This document shows, one piece after another, positions 1 to 6,296 of a stretch of DNA of 6,597 nt. Positions within the stretch are counted from its first letter, which is position 1, and each line of letters starts with the position of its first letter. Source of the stretch: Bacillota bacterium (GTDB taxonomy: Bacteria > Bacillota_E > Sulfobacillia > Sulfobacillales > Sulfobacillaceae); NCBI GenBank assembly GCA_021820165.1, contig JAKADW010000122.1, positions 1 to 6,597 on the forward strand, in the 5' to 3' direction. The notes beneath the pieces were generated by a model. That model did not search any database. It was not told where the DNA came from and saw nothing but the letters and a program-made list of their open reading frames with translations. The translations under genes were made by a program, and so were the position numbers.

Positions 1-60
1 TCTCAATTCTATCTGGCGCTTTTTGGCCGACTCCAGGCGGCCTATCATCGTATCGTCCAT
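1..60 (-). CDS. prfA: N-terminal fragment, probably peptide chain release factor 1
   Basis: Only the first 20 codons are inside the window; the rest lies beyond the left edge. The ATG at 60-58 follows AAGGTGG on the minus strand with about 6 nt spacing, which supports this start over the in-frame ATG four codons later. From that second Met the peptide reads MIGRLESAKKRQIEL. Its M..RL.S...R...L spacing resembles the beginning of Bacillus RF1, the factor that releases peptides at UAA/UAG codons. Genomic context agrees: in many Firmicutes prfA and prmC lie downstream of rho and rpmE. The call rests on a very short stretch of a variable N-terminal helix plus position, so another coiled N-terminus is possible. 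It is preceded by the rpmE terminator, so it may need readthrough or an unseen promoter. Confidence 0.5.
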   Translation of the reverse strand, partial: MDDTMIGRLESAKKRQIELR

Positions 61-84
61 CCGTCCCACCTTACCTTATACAAG

Positions 85-114
85 AAAAAAACAGAGCACC
101 GGGCTCTGCTTTTT
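85..114 (-). terminator. Rho-independent terminator after rpmE
   Basis: CAGAGC (92-97) and GCTCTG (103-108) form a perfect 6-bp stem around a 5-nt loop. On the minus strand the stem is followed at once by seven T residues (complement of 85-91). It begins about 12 nt past the rpmE stop codon. The other flank carries five T on the plus strand, so it could also work in the opposite direction. Confidence 0.8.
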
Positions 115-120
115 CTTCCC

Positions 121-321
121 CTATTTCATGCCGTAGCGCTTCTTGAAACGCTCAACGCGACCGCCCGAGTCAACAATGCGCTGTTGTCCGGTATATAAGG
201 GATGGCACTTCCCGCAGATTTCTATCTTCAAGTTCTCACGGGTCGAACCAATGTGATAGACCGCGCCGCACGAGCAAGTGACCGTGGTGCGATGGTACTG
301 AGGATGAATGTCGGCCTTCAT
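121..321 (-). CDS. rpmE: 50S ribosomal protein L31, zinc-binding type
   Basis: This is a 66-residue protein of the bacterial L31 family, a late-assembling component of the large ribosomal subunit at the subunit interface. Its start (MKADIHPQYH) and later IEICGKCHPLYTG are characteristic of L31. Four cysteines at 16, 18, 36 and 39 (CSC and CGKC) make this the zinc-containing (C+) form, not the zinc-free YtiA-type paralogue that Zur controls. The length is normal. The start at 321 is preceded by AAGGTGAT on the minus strand. The gene has its own candidate promoter (361-389) and a strong terminator, so it can be expressed as a single-gene unit. In B. subtilis rpmE directly follows rho; here a two-component system lies between them. 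Confidence 0.97.
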   Translation of the reverse strand: MKADIHPQYHRTTVTCSCGAVYHIGSTRENLKIEICGKCHPLYTGQQRIVDSGGRVERFKKRYGMK

Positions 322-360
322 GAAATCACCTTCTTCCCGCTCACTTAAGCATCAACGGCT

Positions 361-389
361 ATTTTACCAAACAACCCCTCCCAACGCAA
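361..389 (-). promoter_or_regulatory. Candidate sigma-A promoter of rpmE
   Basis: On the minus strand TTGCGT (384-389) and TAAAAT (361-366) are separated by 17 bp, matching sigma-A -35/-10 spacing. The -10 box matches the consensus at 5 of 6 positions and the -35 at 3 of 6. The predicted transcript would start near 354, leaving a leader of about 33 nt before the rpmE start. This is inferred from sequence only. Confidence 0.5.
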
Positions 390-444
390 GCGTCAGGTGC
401 CCTGATTGAACCTCAAGGCTTGAAACAGAAACCCAGTACCGCTT

Positions 445-470
445 AAAAAAACGGCGTGGCGTGTACCGTC
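445..470 (-). terminator. Weak candidate terminator after the histidine kinase gene
   Basis: On the minus strand, directly after the kinase stop codon, GACGGT can pair with GCCGTT (six pairs, two of them G-U) across a 9-nt loop, and a T tract (complement of 445-451) follows. The position and T tract fit a terminator closing the glpX-rho-regulator-kinase transcript. The stem is weak, so partial readthrough into rpmE is likely. Confidence 0.4.
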
Positions 471-471
471 A

Positions 472-1929
472 TCATGATTCCGTGGTCTCGTGGAGAGGAA
501 GCCATAATTCGACCGTGGTGCCAATGCCCTCTTGGGATGTGATTTTGACCCCACCCCCATGTTGGCGCATCACTTCGTCGACAATAAAAAGGCCCAGACC
601 ATTCGAACTTTGGCGTGACGCATCGCCGGTCACGAAACGCTCGAACACGCGTGGCAATAACTCCTCAGGAATGCCTGGACCCGAGTCCGTTATCCGGATC
701 CGTGCCACCTGGTCTTCGGTCAGGGTGTCGACCCGAATTGTGCCGTGGTTCGGAGACCACTTCACGGCATTATCCAGTACGTTGACCAGCGCTTCCACCA
801 GGTAATCCTCATTAGCCAAAATGACAGCGTCCGCCCGGCTTTCCCAATCGAGGTGAAGCTGCTTCTCATCCATCACTGGCATGAACCGCTCGAGCGTCTT
901 TCCCACCACATGGGACAGTGACAGCGCCACCATCGGTCCTCCTTCGCTACGAATGCGGGTCGCTCGAAGCAACCGATTGACGAGTCGCTGAAGTCTCAAC
1001 GTCTCCTCCCAGGCAACATTGACGGCGCGATCCTGGGCCTCCCCTGTAGCCACCCCGTCCTTTACCGCCTCAAGGAACCCCCGAATGGACGTGAGCGGAG
1101 TTCTCAGGTCATGAGCCACATGGGCCAAGAGCGCGTCCCGGGCCTCCGCCTCCCATATCAGCTGCCCCACCTGACTCTCAATGCGGTCCTCCAGACGATT
1201 AAATTCACGGGCTAATTCCTGCACTTCCAAAGGCCCCTCGCCTTCGGCGGCACGGACACGAGGTGCCTCGTCCGAGCGACCCGCACCCGCCACAATTTGG
1301 CGAAGGTCATGCAAGGGTTTGGACAGGCGCCAACTAATGGCATAGGCGAGCGCTCCGACCATAATGACGGCGCCCAACTCCCCCAATAGCAAAAGTCGCG
1401 TGAGGGTGCTGGCCGTCCCTTGCGAGATAGACAGGGGGGACTCGACAAATACCGCCCCGGTGATATCCGGGCCGTATGCCGGACCTAAATCGCTCACTCC
1501 GACTTTGACGGGCACCCCCACCATCGCCACGTCGTGGACGATACCGCGGTATTTTTTACCGGACTCCAACACATGGGCAAGCGCGGCGCGCGGAATTCCA
1601 ACCGGGCGAAAGCGAATGTTGCCGGTGGGCGGCAACTGAACCACGCCGGTATCACTGACCAAAATCACCTGAGCCTTTAATGCCCCTTGCAACAGATGGA
1701 TATATTCCTGGGCCACATAGTTCGACATGGAACCGGTAAAGAATGGCGGACCCACGTCGCCTGCGATCACTTCACCCTGCTTTGCCAATTGCGTCAGTTG
1801 GCTGGTTTCTAAATAATGCCGGAAGGTTAATTGCGCCACCCCGAATGCGAACACTAACACCACCACAGCCACAAACACGTGGCTTAAGACCAGCTGGCTG
1901 GACAGCCGCTTTAGCCATCCAAAGCGCAT
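472..1929 (-). CDS. Membrane sensor histidine kinase with HAMP domain
   Basis: A 485-residue sensor kinase, partner of the adjacent response regulator. In order it shows a first membrane helix (about 12-36), an extracytoplasmic sensor region (about 37-178), a second membrane helix (about 180-201), a HAMP linker (about 201-253), a HisKA domain with HVAHDLRTPL and phospho-acceptor His273, and an HATPase_c domain. The ATPase has an N box (NVLDNAVKW, Asn387), a G1 box (DSGPGIP, 415-421) and a G2 box (GLGL, 444-447), so it should be catalytically intact. The outer region reads like a PAS/Cache-type fold (ILVSDTGVV...), which is inference. An upstream in-frame ATG at 1974 exists, but the start at 1929 is preferred. 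There GAGGT stands 7 nt upstream, the protein begins directly with a short basic stretch before the first helix, and the ATG overlaps the regulator's TAA as TAATG. The signal sensed cannot be read; a CssS-like envelope-stress role is possible. Confidence 0.93.
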   Translation of the reverse strand: MRFGWLKRLSSQLVLSHVFVAVVVLVFAFGVAQLTFRHYLETSQLTQLAKQGEVIAGDVGPPFFTGSMSNYVAQEYIHLLQGALKAQVILVSDTGVVQLPPTGNIRFRPVGIPRAALAHVLESGKKYRGIVHDVAMVGVPVKVGVSDLGPAYGPDITGAVFVESPLSISQGTASTLTRLLLLGELGAVIMVGALAYAISWRLSKPLHDLRQIVAGAGRSDEAPRVRAAEGEGPLEVQELAREFNRLEDRIESQVGQLIWEAEARDALLAHVAHDLRTPLTSIRGFLEAVKDGVATGEAQDRAVNVAWEETLRLQRLVNRLLRATRIRSEGGPMVALSLSHVVGKTLERFMPVMDEKQLHLDWESRADAVILANEDYLVEALVNVLDNAVKWSPNHGTIRVDTLTEDQVARIRITDSGPGIPEELLPRVFERFVTGDASRQSSNGLGLFIVDEVMRQHGGGVKITSQEGIGTTVELWLPLHETTES

Positions 1930-2633
1930 TAGGCTGACCTCGGTGTGGGTTGGAAGCGATACCCTTGCCCCCACACCGTTTCCAGATATTCATAGGGAGC
2001 CGATGTCGCCAACAGCTTTTGCCGCAGTCGGGTCACATGCACATCCACGGTCCGACTGTCTCCCTCGAATTCGAACCCCCAAACCCGATCGAGCAGCACG
2101 TCCCGGGTGAGAATTTGCCGGGGATGGCTGGCTAAAAAGGCCAACAAGTCAAATTCGCGGGGGGTAAGCGTCAGCACTTCCTGACCTGCATGGGCGGTCC
2201 GTTTCTCCACATCAATGAAAAGTCCAGGGTGTCGAATGACCGCTGAGTTATTAGCGGGAGGCTCGGCGGTGGCCCGCCGAAGCACCGCCTTGACACGCGC
2301 TACTAATTCTTTGGGACTGAACGGTTTAATCACATAATCGTCAGCCCCCATGTCCAACCCTAAGATGCGATCCTCTTCGTCACCCATGGCGGTGAGCAGT
2401 ACGACCGGAAGCCACCCATCGCGTCCACGCACCTCGCTTAAGACATCGAACCCATCGACGCGCGGCATCATCAAATCGAGCACCACTAGGTCATAGGCGT
2501 TTTGTGCGATGGCATCCAGGGCTTCCTGGCCGTCTGTCGCTTCGTCCACTTGGAATCCGTCATGCGTGAGGTAAAGGCGGCAGAGTTCGCGGATATGCGC
2601 ATCGTCATCGACCACCAATACCCGATGTACCAC
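1929..2633 (-). CDS. OmpR/PhoB-family response regulator
   Basis: A 234-residue two-domain regulator. The receiver domain (about 4-118) has the acidic pocket Asp9-Asp10-Asp11, phospho-acceptor Asp53 (VLDLMMP), Thr81 and Lys103 (IKPF), all the residues needed for phosphorylation. After a short linker the winged-helix DNA-binding domain (about 135-229) carries the usual LTPREFDLLAFLA, VWGFEFEGDSRTVDVHVTRLRQKL and WGQGYRF segments. It should be phosphorylated by the kinase encoded next. The start codon is GTG (2633-2631), directly after the TAG of rho with no spacer. Its ribosome site AAGGAGGTCA lies within the last codons of rho, so expression is probably coupled to rho translation. It belongs to the large PhoB/PhoP/ResD/CssR-type group, and sequence alone does not say which. 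A TNGTAAC direct repeat upstream of the nearby htrA-like gene is a possible target. Confidence 0.95.
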   Translation of the reverse strand: MVHRVLVVDDDAHIRELCRLYLTHDGFQVDEATDGQEALDAIAQNAYDLVVLDLMMPRVDGFDVLSEVRGRDGWLPVVLLTAMGDEEDRILGLDMGADDYVIKPFSPKELVARVKAVLRRATAEPPANNSAVIRHPGLFIDVEKRTAHAGQEVLTLTPREFDLLAFLASHPRQILTRDVLLDRVWGFEFEGDSRTVDVHVTRLRQKLLATSAPYEYLETVWGQGYRFQPTPRSA

Positions 2634-4685
2634 CTATCCCTGACCTCCTTGGCTAGCCATAAACAGCTTGAAGAACTCGGCATTGGATCGCGTCCGCTTT
2701 AAGTTCTGTAGCAAAAGCTCCGTCGCCTCTTGGTTACCCAAATTATGGATGGCCTTTCGCACCTGCCAAACCACATCCAATTCCTCGGGGGTCATCAACA
2801 GATCCTCGCGACGCGTGCCTGAACGTTTAATGTCCAACGCCGGGAACGTGCGCCGCTCGGCGAGCTTGCGATCCAGATGGAGCTCCATGTTGCCGGTGCC
2901 CTTAAATTCCTCGTAAATCACATCGTCCATGCGCGACCCGGTGTCTACCAACGCCGTCGCCAATATCGTCAAGCTACCCCCGTTTTCCACCTTGCGGGCG
3001 GCCCCGAAAAAGCGTTTGGGCTTGTGTAGGGCAGCGGGATCCATCCCACCCGAGAGGGTTCTTCCGGAAGCCGGAATGGTGAGGTTGTATGCGCGGGCCA
3101 GACGCGTAATGGAATCGAGTAAAATCACCACGTCAAGCCCCATCTCCACGAGCCGCTTAGACCGTTCCAAGACCATTTCCGCTACCCGAATGTGGTCCTC
3201 CGGCGGCTCATCAAAGGTGGAGCTGGCCACCTCTCCCCGCACCGATCGTTCCATATCGGTGACCTCTTCGGGCCGCTCGTCAATGAGCAGCACCATCAGG
3301 CGGGTCTCCGGACTATTCTGCGCAATGGCGTTGGCCAGCTTCTTCAAGAGTACCGTCTTTCCGGCCTTGGGCGGAGCCACGATGAGCCCTCTCTGACCCC
3401 GGCCGATGGGCGCGACAATGTCCACCACGCGACAGGCTAAGTCGTCACGTGACGTTTCCAGGTGGAACCGGGAGTTCGGGAAAATAGGCGTAAGTCCATC
3501 GAAGTCAGGCCGTTCGGCCGACTTCTCCGGAGACAGGCCATTCACCGCCTCAACCCGCAACAGCGCGAAGTAACGCTCACCATCTTTAGGGGGACGAGCC
3601 TGCCCGGACACTTGGTCGCCGGATCTTAAGTCAAAGCGGCGAATCTGCGACGCCGACACGTAAACATCTTCGCGACTCCGCTGAAAGTCAGTGGGACGGA
3701 GAAACCCATAATCCCCCACGACGTCCAACAATCCCTGCACGAAGACAAATCCGTCCTTGTGGGTGCGGGCCCGTAGTATTTCCCAGATGAGTTCGCCTTT
3801 CTTGTACTGCCGGAAATTATCAATGTTTAACTGGCGCGCGAGTTTGTAGAGTTCCAAGAGCGTCATACCGTCTAATTGCGCCATCGTAAGTTGGGGTTCG
3901 CGTTGGCGAGGAATGTCACGGCGATTCGGATTGGCGGGGCCACGATCGCGATGGTCCGGACGGCGATTGTCGCGTGGTCGTCCCTCCCCGCTTTCCTGGG
4001 TGCGCGGGGGCACCGGCCGGTTGGAGGCCGCCTCCGGTATGGCGGGTTTGGGAACCGGGACGGGAAATGGCATGGGCGAGGCGACATCCACTTCGATAGG
4101 CGGTGTCGCGACTTTTGCCGATTCCGCGCTCGGACTCGTGGGATTCGGTGTCACTTGAGCGGAAAGCGGCTCGTCTTTTTTGGGACTCTCGGACGATTCT
4201 GGAGCAGCTTTGGGCTCCATTTTGGGACTTTCCGAAGGCTCCGGGGTTTTTGACGACTCGACTTTTGGATGGGCAGACGTTTTCGGAGCGGTTTTGGACT
4301 CCACCTTCAGGCCCTGGTCTCTCTCGTCGTTCGGAACCTCTCCCAGAGCTTTATTATCGGCTGAAGCCTCCGATGGGGGCAGGGGGGCCTTCTTTGAGCG
4401 CCGCCGGGTAGGCTTTTTGGGCGGGGTCGTCTCCCCCTCGGGAACATTGGAAGCCGGGCCTTCCGGAGTCGTGTTGGGATACGGCATCGGCGAAGCGACA
4501 TCCACCTGATCGGTATTGGGCTCCGGTGCTCCGACAGCCTTTTTTCGCCCGCGCTTCGGTTTCGGGGTCTCTTCCGTGGGGGTGGTATCCGATATGGCCG
4601 CCTCGGCCTTTTTTGTGCGGGTGCGCCGCGTGCGCTTCGGAGTTTCCTCAGCGGCTTCAACCGCTTTGTTTAATTCATCAGCCAT
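2634..4685 (-). CDS. rho: Transcription termination factor Rho with long N-terminal extension
   Basis: A hexameric RNA-dependent ATPase/translocase that releases RNA polymerase from untranslated transcripts. Of 683 residues, the C-terminal 415 or so (from about 268) are a complete Rho. They contain a Rho_N helical domain (about 268-306), a cold-shock-like primary RNA site (about 312-380, [18 protein letters not shown]), a Walker A motif PPKAGKT (438-444), a Walker B motif ending at Asp524 (VVILLDS), a Q-loop region (HKPKRFFGA, 554-562) and an R-loop region ([19 protein letters not shown], 581-599). E. coli Rho is about 419 residues. The first 267 residues are extra: low-complexity Pro/Ser/Glu/Lys sequence with three basic clusters (16-26, 41-49, 90-99), a VDVASPMP motif at 61-68 and 199-206, and an Arg/Asp/Asn-rich segment (235-263). 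The extension is in frame and continuous from an ATG 4 nt after glpX, so it is not an annotation artefact. Its function (RNA binding, condensation or regulation) is inference. Confidence 0.97.
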   Translation of the reverse strand: MADELNKAVEAAEETPKRTRRTRTKKAEAAISDTTPTEETPKPKRGRKKAVGAPEPNTDQVDVASPMPYPNTTPEGPASNVPEGETTPPKKPTRRRSKKAPLPPSEASADNKALGEVPNDERDQGLKVESKTAPKTSAHPKVESSKTPEPSESPKMEPKAAPESSESPKKDEPLSAQVTPNPTSPSAESAKVATPPIEVDVASPMPFPVPVPKPAIPEAASNRPVPPRTQESGEGRPRDNRRPDHRDRGPANPNRRDIPRQREPQLTMAQLDGMTLLELYKLARQLNIDNFRQYKKGELIWEILRARTHKDGFVFVQGLLDVVGDYGFLRPTDFQRSREDVYVSASQIRRFDLRSGDQVSGQARPPKDGERYFALLRVEAVNGLSPEKSAERPDFDGLTPIFPNSRFHLETSRDDLACRVVDIVAPIGRGQRGLIVAPPKAGKTVLLKKLANAIAQNSPETRLMVLLIDERPEEVTDMERSVRGEVASSTFDEPPEDHIRVAEMVLERSKRLVEMGLDVVILLDSITRLARAYNLTIPASGRTLSGGMDPAALHKPKRFFGAARKVENGGSLTILATALVDTGSRMDDVIYEEFKGTGNMELHLDRKLAERRTFPALDIKRSGTRREDLLMTPEELDVVWQVRKAIHNLGNQEATELLLQNLKRTRSNAEFFKLFMASQGGQG
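2641..2650 (-). promoter_or_regulatory. Ribosome binding site of the response regulator, inside rho
   Basis: The minus strand reads AAGGAGGTCA within the Gln-Gly-Gly-Gln codons at the very end of rho, about 10 nt before the GTG start at 2633. It is a near-perfect anti-16S match and compensates for the GTG start. It also implies that ribosomes finishing rho cover the regulator's initiation site. Confidence 0.8.
4062..4091 (-). repeat. Second copy of the VDVASPMP[Y/F]P repeat in the Rho extension
   Basis: This encodes [10 protein letters not shown] (Rho residues 199-208). It is a direct repeat of 4476-4505, with 26 of 30 bases identical. Three of the four differences are synonymous and the fourth exchanges Tyr for Phe. 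Confidence 0.85.
4476..4505 (-). repeat. First copy of the VDVASPMP[Y/F]P repeat in the Rho extension
   Basis: This encodes [10 protein letters not shown] (Rho residues 61-70). It is repeated 138 codons later at 4062-4091, inside otherwise low-complexity sequence. Confidence 0.85.
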
Positions 4686-4689
4686 CGAA

Positions 4690-5679
4690 CTAGTTTTTCC
4701 TCCTCAATTGGGTGACGGGTCGCCCTTGGGGCCACTTGCGATTTAATTGATGATCGGCACGGACAAAACGCACGGTACCGGTCTTAGACCGCATCACCAC
4801 GGAATGCGTGGAACAATAGCGCGGCCCATAATGAACTCCGTCCAACAAATCGGTATCGGTAATAGCGGTGGCAACATAAAGAACATCATCGCCACGAACC
4901 AGATCGTCCAAGGTTAATAACTGCCGAGGATCTGAAAGCCCCATCGCCCGGACTCGCTCTTCCTGGGCCTCATCTTCGGGTAAAAGCCGCGCCTGCATCT
5001 CGCCGCCGAGACACTTGACCGCTGCCGCGGCAATCACTCCTTCCGGGGCCCCCCCGGATCCGACCACCAGATCGATCCCGGAATCCGGCACGCACGCCGC
5101 CACTGCCGGCGATACATCGCCATCTGTAATCAACCGAATCCGGCCGCCAATCTGGCGGATCCGTTCAATGAGTTCCTGGTGGCGAGGCCGGTCCAAAATG
5201 ACCGCCGTTAAGTCGCTCACCGGCTTCTCCAGGCGTTCCGCTAATTGCTGCAAATTTTCTTCAATCGGTGCATCCAGGGAAATTACCCCGCGGCCTTGGG
5301 GGCCGGTGACGATTTTCTGCATGTACATGTCGGGGGCATGCAAGAGACAGCCTTGTGGAGCTACTGCCATGACGGCAATGGCACCCGGGAGCCCTTTGGC
5401 CACCAAATTGGTGCCCTCTAATGGATCAACGGCAATGTCCACCCGATCGCCCTGTCCATCGCCAATCTCCTCGCCGATGTACAGCATCGGCGCTTCGTCC
5501 ATCTCACCTTCACCAATCACCACCCGGCCGCGGATGTCGACGGTGTCGAGCATCGCCCGCATAGCATCAACCGCTAATTTGTCGGCGCCGTTCTTGTCCC
5601 CGCGACCCATAAGCCGTCCCGCTTGGATAGCGGCAGCTTCAGTCACTCGAACAAACTCCAGCGCAAGTTCGCGCTCCAT
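4690..5679 (-). CDS. glpX: Class II fructose-1,6-bisphosphatase
   Basis: A cytosolic enzyme that removes the C1 phosphate of fructose-1,6-bisphosphate to give fructose-6-phosphate in gluconeogenesis; GlpX enzymes need a divalent metal. The 329-residue product is of normal family length. Visible motifs are [11 protein letters not shown] (56-66) and VDPLEGT (84-90), which hold the metal/phosphate ligands, then GDVSP (187-191), GSGGAPEG (207-214) and the C-terminal [19 protein letters not shown] segment typical of GlpX. The open frame extends upstream to an ATG at 5754, but the start at 5679 is preferred. There GGAGG stands 6 nt upstream, and the protein begins [17 protein letters not shown] as in other GlpX proteins, while the extra 25 residues look non-homologous. 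Some class II enzymes also act on sedoheptulose-1,7-bisphosphate; this cannot be judged here. glpX immediately before rho is the usual Firmicutes order. Confidence 0.96.
   Translation of the reverse strand: MERELALEFVRVTEAAAIQAGRLMGRGDKNGADKLAVDAMRAMLDTVDIRGRVVIGEGEMDEAPMLYIGEEIGDGQGDRVDIAVDPLEGTNLVAKGLPGAIAVMAVAPQGCLLHAPDMYMQKIVTGPQGRGVISLDAPIEENLQQLAERLEKPVSDLTAVILDRPRHQELIERIRQIGGRIRLITDGDVSPAVAACVPDSGIDLVVGSGGAPEGVIAAAAVKCLGGEMQARLLPEDEAQEERVRAMGLSDPRQLLTLDDLVRGDDVLYVATAITDTDLLDGVHYGPRYCSTHSVVMRSKTGTVRFVRADHQLNRKWPQGRPVTQLRRKN
4699..4705 (-). promoter_or_regulatory. Ribosome binding site of rho, inside glpX, with long spacing
   Basis: GAGGAGG on the minus strand is formed by the Arg-Arg codons just before the glpX stop. 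It lies 13 nt from the rho ATG, longer than the usual 5-9 nt, and no ATG, GTG or TTG lies closer. The arrangement suggests that rho translation relies on coupling to glpX. Confidence 0.65.
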
Positions 5680-5685
5680 GTGAGG

Positions 5686-5690
5686 CCTCC
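5686..5690 (-). promoter_or_regulatory. Ribosome binding site that fixes the glpX start
   Basis: GGAGG on the minus strand lies 6 nt upstream of the ATG at 5679. It favours this start over the upstream in-frame ATG at 5754, before which no comparable site is seen. Confidence 0.75.
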
Positions 5691-5826
5691 AGCAACTTGA
5701 GAAATTTGGGATAGTGTGTGGAAAAAACGGGTACCTATCGGGGGAATACTTCATATCTTGCCCGGCATTTCCGACCTCTAACCGTGTTGAAGATCTTATC
5801 TGTAAGGGTGTCTAGAATTCCCATGA

Positions 5827-5855
5827 ATCGTAGCACAATCACATCTCTCACGCAA
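5827..5855 (-). promoter_or_regulatory. Candidate promoter for the glpX-rho operon
   Basis: On the minus strand TTGCGT (5850-5855) is followed after 17 bp by TACGAT (5827-5832, 4 of 6 consensus matches). It lies just after the stop codon of the receiver gene. The -35 hexamer and spacing equal those proposed for rpmE. It would give a leader of about 140 nt before glpX. Confidence 0.35.
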
Positions 5856-5856
5856 G

Positions 5857-6204
5857 CTAGCGGCGCCCGGCGGCTTCCGCAGTTTTTAACAGGCGGGCCA
5901 ATTCGGACAGGTGAAATGGCTTCATCAGCCACTGAACGTCCGACGGCAACAGCGCTTCTACGTCCGGATTGCCCGACATCACCACGAAGGCGGTCTCGGG
6001 CATCAGCGGGCGAACCCGGAGCGCCGGGCCATCCTTAAGCGTCCAATCGGCGAAGCACACGTCTGGCCCAGGGCCCGGCCCTTCGAGGGCCGTTATGGCT
6101 TCCGCCACCGACCGAAACCCCGAAACATCGACACCAAAGTGTTGAAAGGCCGTGGTCATCAGGGCACGAATGGCAGCATCATCGTCAATAATCCACACAT
6201 ACAT
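5857..6204 (-). CDS. Compact stand-alone receiver-domain protein
   Basis: A 115-residue protein made of one response-regulator receiver domain with no output domain. The acidic pocket is Asp7-Asp8-Asp9 (WIIDDDAAIR), the likely phospho-acceptor Asp53 (FADWTLKDG), the switch residue Ser77 (VVMSGN) and the conserved Lys95 (MKPF), so phosphorylation is plausible. The usual Met-Pro after the phospho-Asp is missing. Spacing from Asp53 to Ser77 is 24 residues and from Ser77 to Lys95 is 18, each four shorter than in the regulator at 1929-2633. The start at 6204 is preferred over the ATG at 6210 because AAGAGGA abuts the latter but lies 6 nt from the former. No kinase gene is adjacent. Single receivers act in phosphorelays (Spo0F), motility (CheY) or as adaptors. 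Its place before glpX-rho recalls spo0F, but the sequence does not prove that role. Confidence 0.85.
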   Translation of the reverse strand: MYVWIIDDDAAIRALMTTAFQHFGVDVSGFRSVAEAITALEGPGPGPDVCFADWTLKDGPALRVRPLMPETAFVVMSGNPDVEALLPSDVQWLMKPFHLSELARLLKTAEAAGRR

Positions 6205-6210
6205 TAGCAT

Positions 6211-6217
6211 TCCTCTT
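6211..6217 (-). promoter_or_regulatory. Ribosome binding site that fixes the receiver gene start
   Basis: AAGAGGA on the minus strand directly touches the ATG at 6210, which is too close for initiation there. It is 6 nt from the ATG at 6204, so the shorter product is favoured. Confidence 0.65.
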
Positions 6218-6260
6218 TAGATCCCAAGACTCCGCAGCGTGCGAGGGGAAAGTTCGTCAG

Positions 6261-6288
6261 TGCATACATCGTAACGTATTTGTAACAA
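6261..6288 (-). promoter_or_regulatory. Weak candidate promoter for the receiver gene
   Basis: On the minus strand TTGTTA (6283-6288) and TATGCA (6261-6266) are separated by 16 bp. Matches to the consensus are partial. It overlaps the TNGTAAC repeats, so any protein bound there could affect both divergent genes. Confidence 0.25.
6269..6286 (+). promoter_or_regulatory. Possible OmpR/PhoB-type operator upstream of the htrA-like gene
   Basis: TCGTAAC (6269-6275) and TTGTAAC (6280-6286) are direct repeats with an 11-bp start-to-start distance, one helical turn on the same DNA face, as OmpR/PhoB winged-helix dimers prefer. The second repeat ends 10 bp before a -10-like TACACT (6297-6302), and no good -35 box is present. 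This resembles activator-dependent Pho-box promoters. The binding protein is unknown; the regulator at 1929-2633 is a candidate by family and proximity only. Confidence 0.4.
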
Positions 6289-6296
6289 GTTCGGGA

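Larger units (their letters stand above)
5680..5856 (-). other. Intergenic leader region upstream of glpX
   Basis: These 177 nt separate the stand-alone receiver gene from glpX. The stretch is more AT-rich than its neighbours and has no credible gene. On the minus strand it holds the -10 box of a candidate promoter, an 8-bp palindrome AAGATCTT (5791-5798), and CCCG followed by six T (5722-5731). The last could pair with an upstream CGGG about 30 nt away to make a weak terminator-like structure. No recognisable riboswitch or T-box motif was found. No good terminator follows the receiver gene, so readthrough from it into glpX is possible. Confidence 0.4.

Noticed and set aside
322..471. Possible small gene or Zur/L31-type regulatory element between rpmE and the kinase gene
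   Set aside because: Only a promoter and ribosome site for rpmE and a weak terminator are visible. rpmE encodes the zinc-binding L31, which is not the usual Zur-controlled form, and no Zur-like palindrome was seen.
461..805. 114-codon plus-strand open frame opposite the kinase gene
   Set aside because: It lies over the conserved ATPase domain of the kinase, is not protein-like, and has no ribosome site.
1930..1974. Longer version of the histidine kinase starting at 1974
   Set aside because: The extra 15 residues overlap the DNA-binding domain of the regulator. The start at 1929 has a ribosome site and places a short basic stretch and membrane helix at the N-terminus.
3876..4253. 125-codon plus-strand open frame opposite the rho extension
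   Set aside because: It is antisense to a continuous rho gene and rich in Arg/Gly/Phe, as expected for the complement of Pro/Ser/Glu codons. It has no ribosome site or recognisable domain. The other plus-strand frames between 3900 and 4750 are alike.
5015..5683. 222-codon plus-strand open frame opposite glpX
   Set aside because: It is low complexity (Ser/Thr/Pro/Arg rich) and mirrors the codon pattern of glpX. It has no ribosome site and no family resemblance.
5680..5754. GlpX with 25 extra N-terminal residues starting at 5754
   Set aside because: No ribosome site precedes the upstream ATG, the extra residues are not seen in GlpX proteins, and a strong GGAGG lies just before the ATG at 5679.
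6076..6092. Perfect 7-bp inverted repeat with 3-nt loop inside the receiver gene, looking like a terminator stem
   Set aside because: No T tract follows on either strand. It lies within codons for the Gly-Pro-rich loop of a coding gene, so it is most likely a by-product of GC-rich Gly/Pro codons.
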